A stretch of 64,000 bases of DNA from Hydrococcus rivularis NIES-593 (GCF_001904635.1 NZ_MRCB01000009.1:89744-153743), one strand, 5' to 3'; positions 7,187 to 16,261 are shown, numbered from the stretch's first letter. Notes: generated by a model from the sequence alone, not told the origin. Numbers and translations: made by a program.

Positions 7187-10100
7187 TTAAAACACGGTAT
7201 TGCTTGCCAAAATAGATGCGATCGCATTACTAACTGTTACCAAACGCACCCAGTCAGCATTAGTTCCGTTACTAGAGATGAAAACTTGCGTATCGGCACC
7301 TACTTGTTGAAATTGCAGGTAGCCATCTGCAATCGGATCGGAACCTAGATAGTTGAGAGAGGTAAATAGGCTGCTGAGGTCGAGGCGATCGCCCGCACTG
7401 AAATCGCGTATAGTATCGCCAGCATCCTGCAAAGAAGTGAAGTTGAAGATATCGTTACCCGCACCGCCGACCAGGATATCGCTTCCTTTCCCGCCAATGA
7501 GAATGTCGTTTCCTTCTCGACCTCCTAAGAAGTCATTGCCTGCGCTTCCCTGTAGCGTATCATTGTTGCGAGTTCCGTGTAGGTAAAGACCTGACTGTTC
7601 GCCAAATGCTTCTGGAGTAGTGTTATTTTTATCCCGCGCGTTGACGTAATCAAACAGTTTCTCTCCCATGACAGTAGCACGCCAGTCTTTGCCAGAAGCC
7701 ATTACGCGATCTAGAGGATCGGCAGAAACTTCTACGCCTTTGAAGCGGAGGATGATATCGTTGTAATCGCGATCGCTCTTTCCATCTAAGCGTTGGTCTT
7801 CGAGAGAAACAATAGTCGATCCTGCCGCCATATCGATCTTGCCAATCTGGAAGCCGTAAGCAGGATTAGCATCGAGGATGGAGAAGAGAGGACGTTTGGC
7901 ACCGTCGAGTTTGGGATTGTTGGCGACTTCTGCGATCGTACCATTAGGAACTTGCATGATGCCGAAACTATCGTTCGGATTCAGATTCAGCACCTTAATC
8001 CCTTGGAAATTCCCCTGGTTAAAGTTGCCTTCCCAATCGATTCCGCCAGTAAATTTAGCCCCTTCTAAGGAATCTTGTACGACGATGTAACCTTGCGCTG
8101 AGTTGCTTCGTACTCGTCGGGTTGCTTCGCGGATGAAAGCTTCGGATCCGGGTTCGTAGCTATCCATTCCTGCCAGGCTGAAAATACCGACTTCGCCTTT
8201 GTAAGCACCGCCGTCGTAGAGGAATTCAACTTCGACTCTACCCGTACTACCAGTAGTTAAAACGCCAGTTTCAAACTCGGTGCGGTTGGTGTAGTTAGTA
8301 AGATCCGTGCCGACTTTTGTCTTGCGCCAGTCTCGATTGGGATTGATGTGGTTGTCGATGAGAGGCAAATCGCTTTGTGCGCCTTTAACCTGAATAATGA
8401 GGTCGTTGTAATCCTTATCAGAAACAGAGCGATCCATCCGCACGTCCTCGAAGGCATAGGTTCCTCGGTTGCCAACTTTAACCATCTCTATGGGTTTGCT
8501 AGGGGCGTTGGCTTCGGGAATGGAGAAAATCGGCATATTGCTGTTTTGCCAGATCGAATTGGGGTTACTCGCGATCGCGGCGACGGAGTTATTCGGCACT
8601 AGCATGAAAGCAAAGTGACCTCTCGACTCCATTTGAAAAGTTTTCACTCCTTGATATGTACCACTGTTAAAAGCATTTTCCCACGGCACTTTGTCAGAGA
8701 ATTTCGCCCCTTCTAGCGCGTCTTTGATAACCACATAACCTTGCGTAGAATTACTCAATGCTCTTCTTGCCGCTTCTTGGATGAAGGCTTGGGAACCGAC
8801 TTGAAATTGTTCCATGCCATCAAGACTAAAGATCGCGAGTTCGCCTTGGTTGAACCAACCGCCGTCGTAGAGAAAATCGATGCGAACTTTACCATTTTCG
8901 CCAACATCAAAGACACCACCGCTAAAGTTAGGACGAGTAATATCCTGAAGCATCTCTTTACCGACGGGAGACTTACTCCAGTCCCGTCCGGGATTAATCT
9001 CTTGATTCATCAAAGGCGCGATACCCTTGGCACCTGTCACTTTAAAAATGATATCGTTATAGTCCCTATCCGCTTGGTTTCCCCAACTCAGACGCGCGTC
9101 TTCCATTGCAAAGGTGTCGCCCCTTCCTGTCACGTCCACCATCTGGCGATTGTTAGGAGAACCATTGGCGGCGGGAATGGAAAAGATGGGCAAGCGACCA
9201 TTGCTCCACATGTTATTGATATTGTTGTAAAGATCCTGTACGGTACTGTTTTGCACCAACATCACTGCCAAATCCTCGCCAGGATTCATGGCAACGGTTG
9301 TCGCGCCCTTATAGGTTCCGCTGTTAAAATCATTTTCCCAGATGTACTTGGCACTGAACCTAGCTTTGTCAGTATTGTCTTGGATGACAACATGACCCAG
9401 GGTAGAATTGCTTAAAGCTCTCCGTGCCGCTTCCTGGGCAAAAGCTGGGGAGTCGAGTTTCAGGTTTTCCATCCCCTTGAGGCTGAAAATTGCCAATTCC
9501 CCTTGATAAGCTCCTCCGTCGAAGAGATAATCGATACTGACTTGTCCGCTGGCATCGACGCGAAAGACTCCCGTTTCGTAGGTAGGACGACTAGCATAGT
9601 CGATAATTTGCTTGCCCTCTGCTGTCTTGCGCCAGTCTAAAACCGCAGGCATAACCGTATCTACGCTGGCGGCTTCCCCCGTCGCGCCGATGAGTTGAAA
9701 GGTGATATCGTTGAAATCGCGATCCGAACCGTTGGGGATGGTTCTATCTTCAAAGACAAAGGTATTGCCCATTCCCTTCGCATCATTGAGTTGATAAAAC
9801 TGAGTGGCGTTGTCTGGATTAGCGGTATTAATAGAAAACAATGGACGGCGATTGTCGGTGCGATCAGGATTGTTGTAGAGTTCCCGCACTGTCCCCTGGG
9901 GAACTAGCATGATAGCAAAGCGATCGCCTGCATCCATGGTAAAGCTTTTGATGCCTTTATAAGTGCCAGCATTGTAATCGTTTTCCCAAGCAAGTTTGGC
10001 ACTGAATTTTGCCCCTTCTGTCTCGTCGGAGATAGCGACATAGCCTAACCTAGAATTGCTGAGGGCGCGACGCGCAGCTTCTTTAATAAAAGCTGTCGAA

Positions 10101-10246
10101 CCGATTTCTAAATTCTCCATGCCTTTTAAGCTAAAGATAGCTAATTCTCCGCGATATTCCCCTCCATCAAAGAGAAAATCTAAAGAGACTATTCCCGCTT
10201 GCCCGACTGTAAAAATACCTGGATTAGATGTTAGTTGCTGTGACAT
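7187..10246 (-). CDS. four-repeat DUF4114 / RTX surface or secreted protein
   Basis: The 1019-residue protein is four tandem DUF4114-like units of ~185-200 residues (about 9-193, 224-407, 442-630 and 668-850). Each has an FLFDGG or FLYDGG start, GELAIFSLKGM, EAARRALSNS and a FEDR...SDRDFND acidic motif likely to bind calcium. Residues ~888-934 are four hemolysin-type nonapeptides (GNDFLGGREGNDILIGG). The end is a hydrophobic, Ser/Asn-rich C-terminus ending in TVF. There is no N-terminal signal peptide, so type I secretion is expected. It follows the Alg13/PssE-like gene by 57 bp, so shared element copy c may drive both. A structural or adhesive role is inference. Confidence 0.85.
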   Translation of the reverse strand: MSQQLTSNPGIFTVGQAGIVSLDFLFDGGEYRGELAIFSLKGMENLEIGSTAFIKEAARRALSNSRLGYVAISDETEGAKFSAKLAWENDYNAGTYKGIKSFTMDAGDRFAIMLVPQGTVRELYNNPDRTDNRRPLFSINTANPDNATQFYQLNDAKGMGNTFVFEDRTIPNGSDRDFNDITFQLIGATGEAASVDTVMPAVLDWRKTAEGKQIIDYASRPTYETGVFRVDASGQVSIDYLFDGGAYQGELAIFSLKGMENLKLDSPAFAQEAARRALSNSTLGHVVIQDNTDKARFSAKYIWENDFNSGTYKGATTVAMNPGEDLAVMLVQNSTVQDLYNNINNMWSNGRLPIFSIPAANGSPNNRQMVDVTGRGDTFAMEDARLSWGNQADRDYNDIIFKVTGAKGIAPLMNQEINPGRDWSKSPVGKEMLQDITRPNFSGGVFDVGENGKVRIDFLYDGGWFNQGELAIFSLDGMEQFQVGSQAFIQEAARRALSNSTQGYVVIKDALEGAKFSDKVPWENAFNSGTYQGVKTFQMESRGHFAFMLVPNNSVAAIASNPNSIWQNSNMPIFSIPEANAPSKPIEMVKVGNRGTYAFEDVRMDRSVSDKDYNDLIIQVKGAQSDLPLIDNHINPNRDWRKTKVGTDLTNYTNRTEFETGVLTTGSTGRVEVEFLYDGGAYKGEVGIFSLAGMDSYEPGSEAFIREATRRVRSNSAQGYIVVQDSLEGAKFTGGIDWEGNFNQGNFQGIKVLNLNPNDSFGIMQVPNGTIAEVANNPKLDGAKRPLFSILDANPAYGFQIGKIDMAAGSTIVSLEDQRLDGKSDRDYNDIILRFKGVEVSADPLDRVMASGKDWRATVMGEKLFDYVNARDKNNTTPEAFGEQSGLYLHGTRNNDTLQGSAGNDFLGGREGNDILIGGKGSDILVGGAGNDIFNFTSLQDAGDTIRDFSAGDRLDLSSLFTSLNYLGSDPIADGYLQFQQVGADTQVFISSNGTNADWVRLVTVSNAIASILASNTVF

Positions 10247-10303
10247 GGTTATTTCTTTTTTAGTGAGATTTAAAAATAGTTTTTAGGCTTTGAGAAACTT
10301 AAA

Positions 10304-10879
10304 TTAGTTAGAAAAAATAGGACGTTTGACAGTTAGTTTTTGCCAAAAGCTAAACAGATAATTCTGCCAGCCTAAAATTGGTTCTTCTGCCGCTGGATCG
10401 GAGCCAAATCTTTTGTCGAGAAGAGAAGAAGCATAGGCATAAGAATCAGCAGGGACCTTAGAAACTCGAACGGCTTGAGGGGAAAGAACAAAACGTGCTA
10501 AATCTCCAGGACAGTAGGCAATGGGAATGCCTTGTTCGGCTAAAACTTCTGCCAATTCGATTTGATGGTCATCAACGTGTTCGCCAAAGCGATCGCTGCG
10601 AGGAACTAAAATAAAAGGCACTGAATTTTTAGCCAGTACATCGATAGTTCCTTCTCCACAATGAGCGATAACTAAACGCGCCTTTTTGAGGAGATTTTGA
10701 AATTCATTAGTAGGCAGTAAGAAATAGCCTTTTACTTTGTCAGGAACGATAGTGCAAGAACCATATTGAACGATAACTTCTTCTTCTGCTGAAATAAAAC
10801 CTTCTTTAAGGAGGAGGTCAACCCACTGCATGAGGCGATTAAAAGGAAACTTTTCCGTACCAACTGTGACTAAAATCAT
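10304..10879 (-). CDS. Alg13/PssE-like glycosyltransferase (GT28 C-terminal domain)
   Basis: The 191-residue protein starts MILVTVGTEKFPFNRLM and contains HCGEGTIDVL and DRFGEHVDDHQIELAE. This is the donor-binding GT28 C-terminal fold found alone in Alg13, PssE and related proteins. Such proteins are inactive without a membrane-bound Alg14/PssD partner that supplies the acceptor-binding half. A matching Alg14-like gene is present 23 kb away (33797-34249), and both are preceded by the same upstream element, directly or as part of an operon. The likely reaction is addition of a sugar from a nucleotide donor to a lipid-linked intermediate. The sugar is not known. Confidence 0.8.
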   Translation of the reverse strand: MILVTVGTEKFPFNRLMQWVDLLLKEGFISAEEEVIVQYGSCTIVPDKVKGYFLLPTNEFQNLLKKARLVIAHCGEGTIDVLAKNSVPFILVPRSDRFGEHVDDHQIELAEVLAEQGIPIAYCPGDLARFVLSPQAVRVSKVPADSYAYASSLLDKRFGSDPAAEEPILGWQNYLFSFWQKLTVKRPIFSN

Positions 10880-10925
10880 GACTATTTAACCTTCAACGAA
10901 CTGGAATAAATTCTCTATATCGATC

Positions 10926-11002
10926 AGTATCTAGTTCGTCAATCTACGATCGCGCCTACGGAAGCTTTTAAGATGTCTAACTTTTGTCTAACTTTTGTCT
11001 GA
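10926..11002 (-). promoter_or_regulatory. shared upstream element, copy c (best three-repeat copy)
   Basis: On the minus strand the units TCAGACA, TTAGACA and TTAGACA start every 11 bp (11002, 10991, 10980), each separated by AAAG. Exactly 42 bp follow, then GATACT (10931-10926), about 46 bp before the start codon at 10879. The block between repeats and box is nearly identical to copy a. Beyond it, the gap to the Hlip gene holds only a perfect 8-bp stem hairpin (GAGGAGGG/CCCTCCTC, 11219-11238). Confidence 0.7.
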
Positions 11003-11278
11003 TTTAGAAAAAAAGCTTAAAAGGTTAAGTGATTTACAGCTAATTAAGTACCTTTGAAAGCTTATTTTGGGCAATCGATGTCGTGGGTTGACAAGGAGAA
11101 TCAATATTCGCTAATACCTTGTGCGGGTTGATCTGAAAGGCGATTGCTGGACAGAAACTCAGCAAGCGATCGCCAAAATCAGATTCCCTAATTTATCTCT
11201 TTGCCTGACCTACGTTCTGAGGAGGGTAAACCCTCCTCTTGGGTCGGCAATTACTACTTCGCGATCTTTGTCAAGCTA

Positions 11279-11318
11279 TTTACATATTTATTTATAAAAA
11301 GTTATATTTATTTACATA
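11279..11318 (+). promoter_or_regulatory. possible HLR1-type (RpaB) half-sites upstream of the Hlip gene
   Basis: Two TTTACATA octamers lie at 11279-11286 and 11311-11318, 32 bp apart (about three helical turns), just upstream of the Hlip gene. They match half of the HLR1 consensus known for the regulator RpaB at cyanobacterial high-light genes. A full tandem HLR1 is not visible, so this is tentative. Confidence 0.35.
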
Positions 11319-11341
11319 AAGACCGTAACAGGAAACAAACA

Positions 11342-11554
11342 ATGACAGCACGCGGATACAGAATCGAAGAAGGCAACCGGCTCAACAACTTTGCCGTCGA
11401 ACCCAAAATGTACGTTGATGAAACCGTTCGGGCTGGCTTTACCGAATATGCCGAAAAACTCAACGGTCGTCTGGCAATGATTGGATTCGTGTCGCTTTTA
11501 GTCCTCGAAATCATTACCGGACATGGCATCGTTGGATGGTTAACCAGTCTGTAG
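11342..11554 (+). CDS. high-light-inducible protein (Hlip/SCP)
   Basis: The start is the ATG at 11342 ([10 protein letters not shown]), which gives 70 residues; the longer frame upstream has no homology-like sequence. The single membrane helix carries the chlorophyll-binding signature [20 protein letters not shown], with the ExxNGRxAMxGF motif of Hlips. These one-helix thylakoid proteins dimerise, bind chlorophyll and carotenoid, and protect photosystem assembly under light or nutrient stress. An 80-residue membrane protein follows after 39 bp, probably in the same transcript. Confidence 0.92.
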   Translation: MTARGYRIEEGNRLNNFAVEPKMYVDETVRAGFTEYAEKLNGRLAMIGFVSLLVLEIITGHGIVGWLTSL

Positions 11555-11593
11555 ATTTTGGAAAATTAACTCAGAAAACTTGGAGAAAAAAAG

Positions 11594-11836
11594 ATGAAAA
11601 CTGATTTTGACGTTCTTGCCAACAAAGATTTATTTGCTCCCGTCGTCTTTCGCTCTAATTTCAATAATTTCGAGAAATTGGATGCTAATCAAGCTTGGTC
11701 GTTATTCTTCACGGCAGGTAATGAAGACAAATCTCTAGGATTTAATCGAGAATTCGGACGATTTTTCAACAATCTCCTAATTGCTATAGGAGTAGCCGGG
11801 ATTATTTGGGGTCTGTTTTTTACTCAGGTTGCCTAG
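11594..11836 (+). CDS. small one-helix membrane protein downstream of Hlip
   Basis: I do not recognise this 80-residue protein. It has a polar N-terminal part (MKTDFDVLANKDLFAP) and one C-terminal membrane helix (LLIAIGVAGIIWGLFF). It lacks the ExxNGR chlorophyll-binding motif, so it is not itself an Hlip. A GGAG ribosome site precedes the ATG. Its position 39 bp behind the Hlip gene and before a hairpin terminator suggests a two-gene operon and a possible role as Hlip partner or accessory subunit, which is inference. Confidence 0.7.
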   Translation: MKTDFDVLANKDLFAPVVFRSNFNNFEKLDANQAWSLFFTAGNEDKSLGFNREFGRFFNNLLIAIGVAGIIWGLFFTQVA

Positions 11837-11860
11837 ATTAATGCAAAGGGTGAATGAAGT

Positions 11861-11888
11861 CCTAGTCCTACTGACTAGGGCTTTTTTA
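11861..11888 (+). terminator. rho-independent terminator after the Hlip pair
   Basis: CCTAGTC pairs with GACTAGG around a short loop and is followed by GCTTTTTT. It sits 25 bp beyond the 80-residue gene, the expected place for ending the Hlip transcript. Confidence 0.75.
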
Positions 11889-11927
11889 GGTTTAATTTCC
11901 AGGAAATTTATTCTCTTTTTGTTTGTT

Positions 11928-12168
11928 GCGATCGCAATAGTGATGAGAATCAGATTTAAAATTAAACGCGATCGCTTGCAGCGTTATCAAGTATCTTCTT
12001 AGCCAAAGAAGGATTATTAGCCAAAGAGACGCGAGATAATGTGATTCGTTTTGCTCCACCTTTGGTAATTTCTACTAAAGAAATAGATTGGGCAATGGAG
12101 AGAATCTCTAAAATCCTGACAGCGTAAATATATGCTGTTGAACAGCAGAAAATGCCAATTTACAATAA
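11928..12168 (+). pseudogene. internally deleted duplicate of the rocD locus
   Basis: Bases 11928-11989 match 17368-17429 (upstream flank of rocD) with only a few differences. Bases ~11999-12168 match 19038-19207 (the rocD C-terminal codons plus about 40 bp downstream). The fragment still reads TRDNVIRFAPPLV, then EIDWAMERISKILTA and a stop, as in RocD. The middle of the gene (~1.6 kb) is missing. It is in direct orientation to the intact copy. Confidence 0.85.
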
Positions 12169-12198
12169 TAATCAAAGACATTAGTTACAAAGGGAAAA

Positions 12199-12780
12199 AT
12201 GGAAACCATTACTATTCCTAGAGGATTTCGAGTAACTCCAGAACAATTCGAGCAACTAGCACAAGCCGAACAACTAGCACGAATGGAGTTAACTAAAGAT
12301 GGAGAATTAATTATCATGAGTCCGACGGGTGGAACAGCAGGAAGAAAGAATAGCCGCTTAACCCAGCAACTCAGAAACTGGGCAGATCGAGACGGTACAG
12401 GAGAAGTATTTGATTCTTCTACAGTATTTGTTTTACCCAATGGTGCGAGAAGAAGTCCTGATGCTAGTTGGATTAAATTAGAAAGGTGGAATCAACTAAC
12501 TCAAGCACAACAAGATGGCTTTCCTCCCCTTGCTCCTGATTTTGTGATTGAATTGATAAGTCCTAGTGATTTAAAAAATCAACGATATGAAGATTTACAG
12601 GCAAAGATGCAAGAATATTTAGATAATGGCGTTCAACTTGGTTGGTTAATCGAACCCGATACAAAAACAGTAGAAATATATCGCTCTGGGCAACAAGTAG
12701 AGATTTTAAATAATCCTCAAACTCTATCAGGAGAAGATGTCTTACCTGGATTTATTTTAGATTTAAGTGAAATTCTTTGA
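12199..12780 (+). CDS. Uma2-family (DUF820) putative endonuclease
   Basis: The 193-residue protein has the Uma2/DUF820 pattern common in cyanobacteria: METITIPRGFRVTPEQFEQL, IIMSPTGGTAGRKNSRL, a Pro-Asp-Ala in RRSPDASWI, then PDFVIELISPSD with the acidic residues of a PD-(D/E)XK fold, and a lysine in LQAKMQEYLDNG. The family is predicted to be nuclease-like, but its cellular role is not settled and it is often found in many copies near mobile elements. It starts 31 bp after the rocD remnant and stands alone. Confidence 0.85.
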   Translation: METITIPRGFRVTPEQFEQLAQAEQLARMELTKDGELIIMSPTGGTAGRKNSRLTQQLRNWADRDGTGEVFDSSTVFVLPNGARRSPDASWIKLERWNQLTQAQQDGFPPLAPDFVIELISPSDLKNQRYEDLQAKMQEYLDNGVQLGWLIEPDTKTVEIYRSGQQVEILNNPQTLSGEDVLPGFILDLSEIL

Positions 12781-13114
12781 TTGACGTTGGGCTTTAGATG
12801 GATTATCTTGAGGGCAGTGATTCAGAATTAGGTAACTAATTTTAATAAAACCTAGAATTCCTGAGTTACTCCTAGTTCTTTATCTTTTTTTGCCTATAAA
12901 GAGTGCTTTAGTTGCTCAGATACTTCTGTGTCAGATTAGAGCTATTCACATCGCTCCCCAAGCAGAAAAGAAACTCGATCTAGAGCTAGACAATGACACT
13001 GATGAAGCATTGAGAGAATTTCTTGTAGCATTTTGGTTTAATCCTGGTAATGCAGCGGCTTATGCATCTCTTGGGTTACTCGCCCCTTATCTGGGTTTAT
13101 TCAATCACCCTATT

Positions 13115-13396
13115 ATGGAAATTCGCCGAAAGGTTACTAGCAATAAATTTGAGTTTTCCAATCATGCTATGGATCAGTTCATAACGCATCAGATTCAAAT
13201 CAATTTATTGAGACTCCTGTGTACAAATATAATGAGTAAATATAACCTAACAAAGCCCGTGCACACCGACCGTTGAGAGGACATCTGTTGAGAATTCGAG
13301 GACGAGCGATGGGATCGGATGGCTGCCATGGTACGTCAGGAAATAGCGAAGGGTGAAACTGTCCCACTTGATGAAGTTTTTCCGACGCAAAAATGA
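13115..13396 (+). pseudogene. toxin-antitoxin type gene remnants
   Basis: The gap 12781-13418 has no intact gene that I can support. Bases 13115-13200 encode MEIRRKVTSNKFEFSNHAMD, resembling the start of DUF4258 toxin-like proteins, which then runs out. Bases 13313-13396 encode MAAMVRQEIAKGETVPLDEV and end FPTQK, a C-terminus typical of small cyanobacterial antitoxin-like proteins. A longer frame (12890-13276) spans the first piece but looks chimeric. I read the stretch as decayed accessory genes. Confidence 0.4.
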
Positions 13397-13418
13397 AATC
13401 AACTGTCACCAAAACGTT

Positions 13419-14252
13419 TCATAAATGTTGGAACAAGATATGTAAAATTTTGGTTTTAAGTTGCTCGATCATTGTAACTCGATCTACCTTATCGAGGAGA
13501 GATAATAATTCAAAAGCCAACGGGACTCCAAGCTGTAGCGTTTCCATGATATCTTGCTGAGTAAAGACATCTTGAGGCGTTCCTTCTAACACCAGTTTGC
13601 CTTGTTCCAACACAAACACCCAATCTGCCCAGCGATAAACCCATTCTAGATCGTGGGTTGCCATGAGGATAGTCGTTCCCGCTCCATGAATCTTGGTCAA
13701 GGTTTGGGCTAACTGGCGAGTATGTAGGGGATCGAGATAGGCAGTAGGTTCATCTAATAATAACAAGGTTGGTTGGAGAACCATCACTCCTGCAAGACAG
13801 ACGCGCTTTTTTTGACCGAGACTCAATTGATGAATCGGTCTAGTAGCGAGAGAGTTAAGTCCAAATTGCGTTAGGATTTGTTTGACTCGCTCGGCAATTA
13901 CTATTTCTGAAAGTCCGAGATTGCACAATCCGTAAGAAATATCTTCTTCAACAGTGGAGGCGATTAATTGTTGTTCTGGGTTTTGAAACACCAGTCCAAC
14001 CTGTTGTCTTAACTGGATGAGAGATTGGCGATTGTAGTTTAATGGTTTGCCTTGCCAATAAATTTTGCCTTGCTGCGGTTTATATAACCCATTTGCTAAT
14101 AAAAATAGTGTCGTTTTCCCACAACCATTTTGACCGATGACAGCACAGCGTTTGCCTTGGGGAATGCGTAGGGTTAGACTGGCGATCGCAGGTTGAGTCA
14201 TGCCTGGATAGGTATAGTAAACATCTTCAAATTCCAATAGCCACTGGGACAT
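13419..14252 (-). CDS. cbiO: cobalt ECF transporter ATPase CbiO
   Basis: The 277-residue protein is a complete ABC ATPase: Walker A in IGQNGCGKTTL, Q-loop at QNPEQQL, signature LSLGQKKRV, Walker B in LLLLDEPTAYLD and a switch His in ATHDLEWV. The QNPEQQ and short length are typical of energy-coupling-factor ATPases. It is the last gene of cbiM-cbiN-cbiQ-cbiO behind a cobalamin riboswitch. It should power cobalt uptake for B12 synthesis at the plasma membrane. Confidence 0.92.
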   Translation of the reverse strand: MSQWLLEFEDVYYTYPGMTQPAIASLTLRIPQGKRCAVIGQNGCGKTTLFLLANGLYKPQQGKIYWQGKPLNYNRQSLIQLRQQVGLVFQNPEQQLIASTVEEDISYGLCNLGLSEIVIAERVKQILTQFGLNSLATRPIHQLSLGQKKRVCLAGVMVLQPTLLLLDEPTAYLDPLHTRQLAQTLTKIHGAGTTILMATHDLEWVYRWADWVFVLEQGKLVLEGTPQDVFTQQDIMETLQLGVPLAFELLSLLDKVDRVTMIEQLKTKILHILFQHL

Positions 14253-14312
14253 ATCGTTTTAAATTACTGATGTTAGCTTTTAAGGCTGGGCAAGGGTTAA
14301 AGGGTTAGTTAT

Positions 14313-15101
14313 TCAAAATAGAAAATTACCAATTATCAAAATCAGACAACCAATACTCGCTTCAATTGCGTACCGTGGAGAAGGAACACAGCACTGGGAC
14401 GACCAAACTCGAAACTCTCCATTAAATCCTCTTGCTGCTGTAGAAAGGATAAATTGTCGATAATGTTCCATGGTTTTTTGAAATAATTGCTTTGTCAGTA
14501 GACTAAGACTGTAAATCCATCGTCGGCGGGTAGGATACCCATTGCGCGATTGTTGGGCAATCCAGATTTCGCTAGCTGTCGATAACAGGATAAAGATAAA
14601 TCGATACATCAATAGTAATAGCTCTGTTAACACAACAGGACAGCCAAGACGACGCAATACTTGTAATAATTCTGTCAACGGAGTCGTGAATAAGACAAAG
14701 TATAGACAAGAAACTGTGGCAATGGTGCGGGTGAAAATTAAAGCTGCTTGGACAAAACCCTGATGGCTGAGATAAAAATAATAAGAGCCAATGGTCGATC
14801 CAGATATAATATCCCCTTGAATTGATGCCCGCGCTGAGACAGCTACACCAGAGATTATTAATGCAGGGATGCTTGTTGCCCAAAACCAGATTGCTAAAGC
14901 CAGCATTTGTCCATAAACTTTAACGGGAATTCGAGCATAACCAACAATCCAAACACTCATCCATAAAGAGATCGCAATTTGTACGGGCGGACGGGCGACT
15001 AGGGCGATCGCTAGCACGACTAAAGCGAATCCTAATTTATGTTCTGGAGGTAAATACCGCAAGCGATTGTTATGGGACAGGCGATCGAGCCATAGGTGCA
15101 T
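14313..15101 (-). CDS. cbiQ: cobalt ECF transporter transmembrane protein CbiQ
   Basis: The 262-residue membrane protein has about five hydrophobic segments. CbiQ/EcfT coupling-helix motifs are visible as LLQVLRRLGCPVVLTELLL and in the AARGF segment (FILSTAARGFNGEF). It links the ATPase to the CbiMN substrate module. It lies 60 bp upstream of cbiO and 47 bp downstream of cbiN on the same strand, so all four genes form one operon. Confidence 0.9.
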   Translation of the reverse strand: MHLWLDRLSHNNRLRYLPPEHKLGFALVVLAIALVARPPVQIAISLWMSVWIVGYARIPVKVYGQMLALAIWFWATSIPALIISGVAVSARASIQGDIISGSTIGSYYFYLSHQGFVQAALIFTRTIATVSCLYFVLFTTPLTELLQVLRRLGCPVVLTELLLLMYRFIFILLSTASEIWIAQQSRNGYPTRRRWIYSLSLLTKQLFQKTMEHYRQFILSTAARGFNGEFRVWSSQCCVPSPRYAIEASIGCLILIIGNFLF

Positions 15102-15116
15102 GAATAATTAAGTAAT

Positions 15117-15152
15117 AGGTAATTGGTAATTGGTAAATTACTTGTTAATTAC
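15117..15152. repeat. 7-bp short tandem repeat (GGTAATT type)
   Basis: The cbiN-cbiQ gap contains GGTAATTGGTAATTGGTAA followed by a related inverted part (TTACTTGTTAATTACTTG). Seven-base tandem repeats of this style are common between cyanobacterial genes. The cbiN stop codon overlaps the end. Confidence 0.5.
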
Positions 15153-15436
15153 TTGTTTTGGTTTCGCCCTTTAGATAAACCAATGACATACCCGATGACT
15201 CCTGCCCCTATTGCTGCTTGGGAGGCAAACAAGAGGCTTTCAATTTCGCTGCTAGCCGGCTCAAATAGAGGCTGAAACCAAGGTTCGTAGGTAGGGCTAA
15301 TTTCGGCGATCGCTGATTCGGCTTGACCGTCTGCACCTTCGTATTTCCCCCTTACAAAGATGAGGGGGATGATGGCTAGGGCAATAACGGCGATCGCGAT
15401 ATACCAATTCTGTCGCGCTAGGGGCGGTCTATTCAT
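15149..15436 (-). CDS. cbiN: cobalt transporter auxiliary subunit CbiN
   Basis: The 95-residue protein has two membrane helices (residues ~12-28 and ~70-88) joined by an acidic periplasmic loop containing FVRGKYEGADGQAESAI and YEPWFQPLFEP. Those features are typical of CbiN, which associates with CbiM and helps load Co2+. It lies only a few bases from cbiM and shares its transcript. Length is as expected for the family. Confidence 0.9.
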   Translation of the reverse strand: MNRPPLARQNWYIAIAVIALAIIPLIFVRGKYEGADGQAESAIAEISPTYEPWFQPLFEPASSEIESLLFASQAAIGAGVIGYVIGLSKGRNQNK

Positions 15437-15442
15437 CTGGCT

Positions 15443-16186
15443 CTAATTTCTGATTAACTTTAAAGTGGCTAATTCTTCTCGGTTGTATTCCTGTAACCAG
15501 TTCCACACCAGTAGGGTCAGCAATCCTTCGGTAACTGCCAGTGGAACTTGCGTAACAGCAAAAATTCCTGCAAATTTGAGGAATGCTGCCCAAACTCCTC
15601 CCACTGCTGCTGGAAAAGCCAGTGCCAATTGAATCGAAGTGATTACATAAGTGAGCAAGTCGGCTAAGGCTGCTGCTAGAAAGATTGCCAGCTTTTGATT
15701 TCCAGTTTTGAAGAGGTTATAAATTCCATAAGCGACGAATGGTCCGACAATTGCCATAGAAAACATATTTGCGCCTAAGGTAGTTAAACCGCCGTGGGCT
15801 AGTAAGAGGGCTTGAAACAAAAGCACCAATCCTCCCAACACGGTCATCACTGAAGGACCAAAGAGAATCGTCCCCAGTCCAGTTCCTGTCGGGTGAGAGC
15901 AACTGCCCGTCACTGATGGTATTTTTAAGGCAGATAAAACAAAGGTAAATGCTCCTGCTAGGGCAAGTAAAAGCTTGAGTTCTGGATGTTCTTTGGTAAT
16001 CCGTAAAAGCGATCGCAAACCGAACAGGAAAAACGGCAATGCTACAACCCACCAAAACACCGCCCACTGTACGGGCAGAAATCCTTCGGCAATGTGCATT
16101 GCTCGAGCGGGTGCAGCAGCACCAACAACTAAATAAGCACTCAACCCTGCCATACTGGCAAGGTGTAATACTTTACGTTTTTTCAT
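15443..16186 (-). CDS. cbiM: cobalt-binding membrane protein CbiM
   Basis: The 247-residue protein has an N-terminal signal-like segment ending AAAPARA. Directly after it comes MHIAEGFLP, whose His and new N-terminus bind the metal in CbiM/NikM proteins. [18 protein letters not shown] and [18 protein letters not shown] are further CbiM signatures. This is the substrate-specific subunit of the cobalt ECF importer. It is the first gene of the operon and is preceded by a cobalamin riboswitch, so expression should fall when B12 is plentiful. Confidence 0.93.
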   Translation of the reverse strand: MKKRKVLHLASMAGLSAYLVVGAAAPARAMHIAEGFLPVQWAVFWWVVALPFFLFGLRSLLRITKEHPELKLLLALAGAFTFVLSALKIPSVTGSCSHPTGTGLGTILFGPSVMTVLGGLVLLFQALLLAHGGLTTLGANMFSMAIVGPFVAYGIYNLFKTGNQKLAIFLAAALADLLTYVITSIQLALAFPAAVGGVWAAFLKFAGIFAVTQVPLAVTEGLLTLLVWNWLQEYNREELATLKLIRN

Positions 16187-16261
16187 CTACCGTACTCCTT
16201 GCAAAAACCCGCCAAGGCAAGACAGCACGGATAAATATCGTCGCCAATTAGATTGCATCTG

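Noticed and set aside
8741..9415. 224-residue plus-strand frame inside the DUF4114 gene
   Set aside because: Long antisense frames are expected opposite the repeated, GC-biased coding sequence; no domain is visible.
13230..13275. attC-like look of CCTAACAAAGCCCGTGCACA followed by a GTTGAG motif, hinting at an integron cassette end
   Set aside because: Only one half fits loosely, no matching second core or integrase is present, and the surrounding frames look like ordinary decayed TA genes.
12890..13276. 128-codon frame as an intact gene
   Set aside because: It joins unlike pieces (a TPR-like stretch, then a DUF4258-like start that stops abruptly) and has a TTG start without ribosome site.
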